A stretch of DNA of 6,737 bases from an uncultured bacterium (GTDB lineage: Bacteria; Bacillota_A; Clostridia; Oscillospirales; Oscillospiraceae): the NCBI GenBank assembly GCA_905214605.1, contig CAJMMY010000059.1:1-6737 (forward strand), given 5' to 3'. The notes below the pieces were generated by a model. The model was not told the DNA's origin and ran no database searches. It was given only the letters and a program-made list of their open reading frames with translations. Shown here one piece after another: positions 4,310-6,737 of this stretch (position 1 is the first letter of the stretch; each line of letters begins with the position of its first letter). A program made the translations under genes and the position numbers.

Positions 4310-6737
4310 TGCCTAGAGATACGAGCATCAAAAAAGTTCTGATGATTGGCTCCGGCCCCATTGTCATCGGACAGGCCGCGGAGTTTGACTATGCAGGCAA
4401 CCAGGCTTGCCGGGTTCTGAAAGAAGCCGGTGTTGAAGTCGTTCTTGTCAACTCCAACCCCGCAACCATTATGACCGATAAGAACATGGCTGACTCCATT
4501 TATCTGGAGCCTCTGACGGCCGAAACGGTTATGCGTATTATTGAAAAGGAAAAGCCGGACTCCCTGCTGGCTGGCCTTGGCGGACAAACGGGTCTGACCA
4601 TTGCCATGCAGCTGGGAAAATCCGGCTTTTTGAAAGCCCACAACGTCCGCCTGCTGGGCACCTCTCTGGAGGCCATTGATAAGGCTGAGGACCGTCAGCT
4701 GTTCAAGGACGCTATGGCGCGTATCGGCCAGCCTACCATTCCCTCCGAGATTGCCAACGAGGTAGAGCAGGCTGTGGAAATTGCCGAGCGCATCGGTTAC
4801 CCCGTCATTGTGCGCCCCGCATTCACTCTGGGCGGCGCCGGCGGCGGTGTGGCATACAATGAGGAAGAGCTGCGCACCATCGCATTCACCGGTCTGGATC
4901 TGTCCCCCATTACCCAGATTCTGGTGGAGCGCTACATTGCCGGCTGGAAAGAAATCGAGTTCGAGGTCATGCGTGACGGCGTGGGCAACGTCATTGCCAT
5001 CTGCTCCATGGAAAACTTCGACCCCGTGGGCGTTCACACCGGCGACTCCATCGTGGTGGCTCCCGCATTGACTCTGTCCGACCATGAGTATCAGATGCTG
5101 CGCACTGCAGCGCTGGACATTATCACGGAAATGGGCATCGAGGGCGGCTGCAACTGCCAGTTCGCCCTCAAGCCGGACAGCTTTGACTATGCGGTCATCG
5201 AGGTCAACCCCCGTGTGTCCCGCTCTTCCGCCCTGGCCTCCAAGGCCACCGGTTACCCCATCGCCAAGGTGGCCACCAAGATCGCCATCGGCTATACGCT
5301 GGACGAGATCACCAACGATGTCACCGGCAAGACCTGCGCCTGCTTCGAGCCTGCGCTGGACTACATCGTGGTCAAGTACCCGAAGTGGCCCTTTGATAAG
5401 TTCGTCTACGCCGACAAGTCTCTGGGCACCCAGATGATGGCCACCGGCGAGGTGATGAGCATTGGCAACAGCTTTGAGGCGGCCATGATGAAGGCGGTCT
5501 CCTCCATCGAGCTGGGCATGGACACCCTGACCCACAAGCCCTTTGAGGAGCTGACCGATGACGAGATCGTGGCCCACCTGCATGTGCAGGATGCGGAGCG
5601 CGTGTTCTGTGTCTACGAGGCCCTCAAGCGCGGCATCGACCACGAGACCATCTGGAAGATCACCAAGATCGACTGGTGGTTCCTGGATAAGATGCAGCAC
5701 CTGGCTGACCTGGAAAAGGGTCTGGCAAAGTGCAACGGCGTGCTGAGCCTGGAGCAGTATCAGACCGCCAAGAAGTATGGCTTCCAGGATAAGACCATCA
5801 AGCGTCTGGCACAGGTGGATGCTTTGCCTGTGGAGAATTACCGCGCTGGCTTCAAGATGGTCGATACCTGTGCTGCTGAGTTCTCGGCCAACACCCCCTA
5901 CTTCTACTCCACCTACGACGGCGACAACGAGGCCGCCGAGTTCATTGCTGCCAGAGAGGCAGAGGCTGCCGCCAACGGCCAGCCCAAGAAGAAAAAGGTG
6001 CTGGTCTTTGGCTCCGGCCCCATCCGCATCGGTCAGGGCATCGAGTTCGATTACTGCTCTGTTCACTGTGTCTGGACCCTGAAGAACCACGGCTGCGAGG
6101 CCATCCTCGTCAACAACAACCCCGAGACCGTCTCCACCGACTTTGACACCGGCGACCGTCTGTACTTTGATCCCCTGAACCCGGAGAGTGTGGACAACAT
6201 CATCGCCACCGAAAAGCCCGATGCCTGCGTGGTCCAGTTCGGCGGCCAGACTGCCATCAAGCTGGCAAAGCACATGGACGAGATCGGCCTGCCCATTCTG
6301 GGCACCCCGGCGGATGCCATTGACGAAGCAGAGGATCGTGAGCGCTTTGACGAACTGCTGGAGCGCTGCAACATCCCCCGCGCGCCCGGCCGCACCGTGT
6401 TCAATCTGGAGGAGGCTCTGGCTGCCGCCGATGAGATCGGCCTGCCTGTCCTGATGCGTCCCTCCTACGTTCTGGGCGGCCAGAACATGATCGTGGCCTA
6501 CACCAAGGCCGATGTCATCGAGTACATGGGCGTTATCACCGAGCACGTGGACATGGATCACCCTGTCCTGCTGGATAAGTATATCATGGGTACCGAGTGC
6601 GAGGTCGATGCCATCTGTGATGGCGAGAACTTCCTCATCCCCGGCATCATGGAGCAGGTGGAGCGTACCGGTGTCCACTCCGGCGACTCCATCTGTGTCT
6701 ACCCGGCACAGCATCTGACCCAGGCCGAGATCGACAC
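4309..6737 (+). CDS. carB: Carbamoyl-phosphate synthase large subunit, 5' three quarters
   Basis: CarB makes carbamoyl phosphate from bicarbonate, ammonia from CarA, and two ATP. The start overlaps the carA stop (TAATG), with GGGAGGA at 4294-4300, so the subunits are probably translationally coupled. The frame stays open to the end of the window: 809 codons of the usual roughly 1,070. The carboxyphosphate half (about 1-400) shows [15 protein letters not shown] (14-28), Arg169, Glu215, His243, and [20 protein letters not shown] (298 onward) with the metal-binding Glu298 and Asn300. The oligomerisation region follows, to about residue 555. The carbamoyl-phosphate half begins with [15 protein letters not shown] (568-582) and has [12 protein letters not shown] (715-726) and [15 protein letters not shown]. 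The end of this ATP-grasp unit and the allosteric MGS-like domain lie outside the window. Codon choice changes sharply after about codon 245: Ile is ATT 16, ATC 7 before position 5041, and ATT 5, ATC 35 after it. The protein itself stays conserved across this point. Confidence 0.97.
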   Translation, partial: MPRDTSIKKVLMIGSGPIVIGQAAEFDYAGNQACRVLKEAGVEVVLVNSNPATIMTDKNMADSIYLEPLTAETVMRIIEKEKPDSLLAGLGGQTGLTIAMQLGKSGFLKAHNVRLLGTSLEAIDKAEDRQLFKDAMARIGQPTIPSEIANEVEQAVEIAERIGYPVIVRPAFTLGGAGGGVAYNEEELRTIAFTGLDLSPITQILVERYIAGWKEIEFEVMRDGVGNVIAICSMENFDPVGVHTGDSIVVAPALTLSDHEYQMLRTAALDIITEMGIEGGCNCQFALKPDSFDYAVIEVNPRVSRSSALASKATGYPIAKVATKIAIGYTLDEITNDVTGKTCACFEPALDYIVVKYPKWPFDKFVYADKSLGTQMMATGEVMSIGNSFEAAMMKAVSSIELGMDTLTHKPFEELTDDEIVAHLHVQDAERVFCVYEALKRGIDHETIWKITKIDWWFLDKMQHLADLEKGLAKCNGVLSLEQYQTAKKYGFQDKTIKRLAQVDALPVENYRAGFKMVDTCAAEFSANTPYFYSTYDGDNEAAEFIAAREAEAAANGQPKKKKVLVFGSGPIRIGQGIEFDYCSVHCVWTLKNHGCEAILVNNNPETVSTDFDTGDRLYFDPLNPESVDNIIATEKPDACVVQFGGQTAIKLAKHMDEIGLPILGTPADAIDEAEDRERFDELLERCNIPRAPGRTVFNLEEALAAADEIGLPVLMRPSYVLGGQNMIVAYTKADVIEYMGVITEHVDMDHPVLLDKYIMGTECEVDAICDGENFLIPGIMEQVERTGVHSGDSICVYPAQHLTQAEID

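Noticed and set aside
4195..6714. An 839-codon open frame on the - strand opposite carB
   Set aside because: It is antisense to a clearly conserved carB. Its translation is low in complexity (rich in Leu, Val, Gly, His, Asp), matches no family I know, and is a by-product of carB codon use, which seldom places TTA, CTA or TCA in frame.
1..6737. Mobile elements, CRISPR arrays, tRNA or rRNA genes, or a defence or other novel gene system
   Set aside because: I found no repeat-spacer pattern, transposase, terminal inverted repeats, cloverleaf or unexplained gene. Essentially all of the DNA is accounted for by arg and car genes.

Overview
This window holds the downstream part of an arginine-biosynthesis operon followed by carbamoyl-phosphate synthetase, all on the + strand: the 3' end of argJ, then argB, argD, argF, carA and the first three quarters of carB. 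I recognise every gene from conserved motifs. About 97% of the window is coding. The only non-coding stretch longer than 20 bases is the 118 bases between argF and carA.

The gene order, the strong purine-rich ribosome binding sites, the ArgJ-type acetyl-recycling pathway and moderately GC-rich coding DNA suggest an anaerobic Firmicute of the Clostridia, perhaps Oscillospiraceae/Ruminococcaceae-like. This is an inference from the style of the proteins; there is no rRNA or other taxonomic marker here.

Layout: argJ tail (1-135), 14-base gap, argB (150-1004), 14-base gap, argD (1019-2203), ATGA overlap, argF (2200-3117), 118-base gap with hairpins, carA (3236-4309), TAATG overlap, carB (4309 to beyond the end). 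ArgJ moves the acetyl group from N-acetylornithine to glutamate, releasing ornithine. ArgB phosphorylates N-acetylglutamate, and ArgD transaminates the semialdehyde to N-acetylornithine. CarA and CarB make carbamoyl phosphate, and ArgF joins it to ornithine to give citrulline. The missing step, argC, and the rest of argJ probably lie upstream.

I see no undescribed system here. The unusual points lie within known genes. (1) Synonymous codon choice switches abruptly inside carB near position 5041-5160, as expected for a recombinant or chimeric gene. (2) ArgF carries non-standard residues where ornithine transcarbamylases normally bind ornithine. (3) Just after that odd loop there is a very AT-rich patch with three phased A7 tracts, followed by a good extended -10 promoter match pointing at carA. 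(4) The argF-carA gap can fold into a long hairpin that competes with an alternative pairing.
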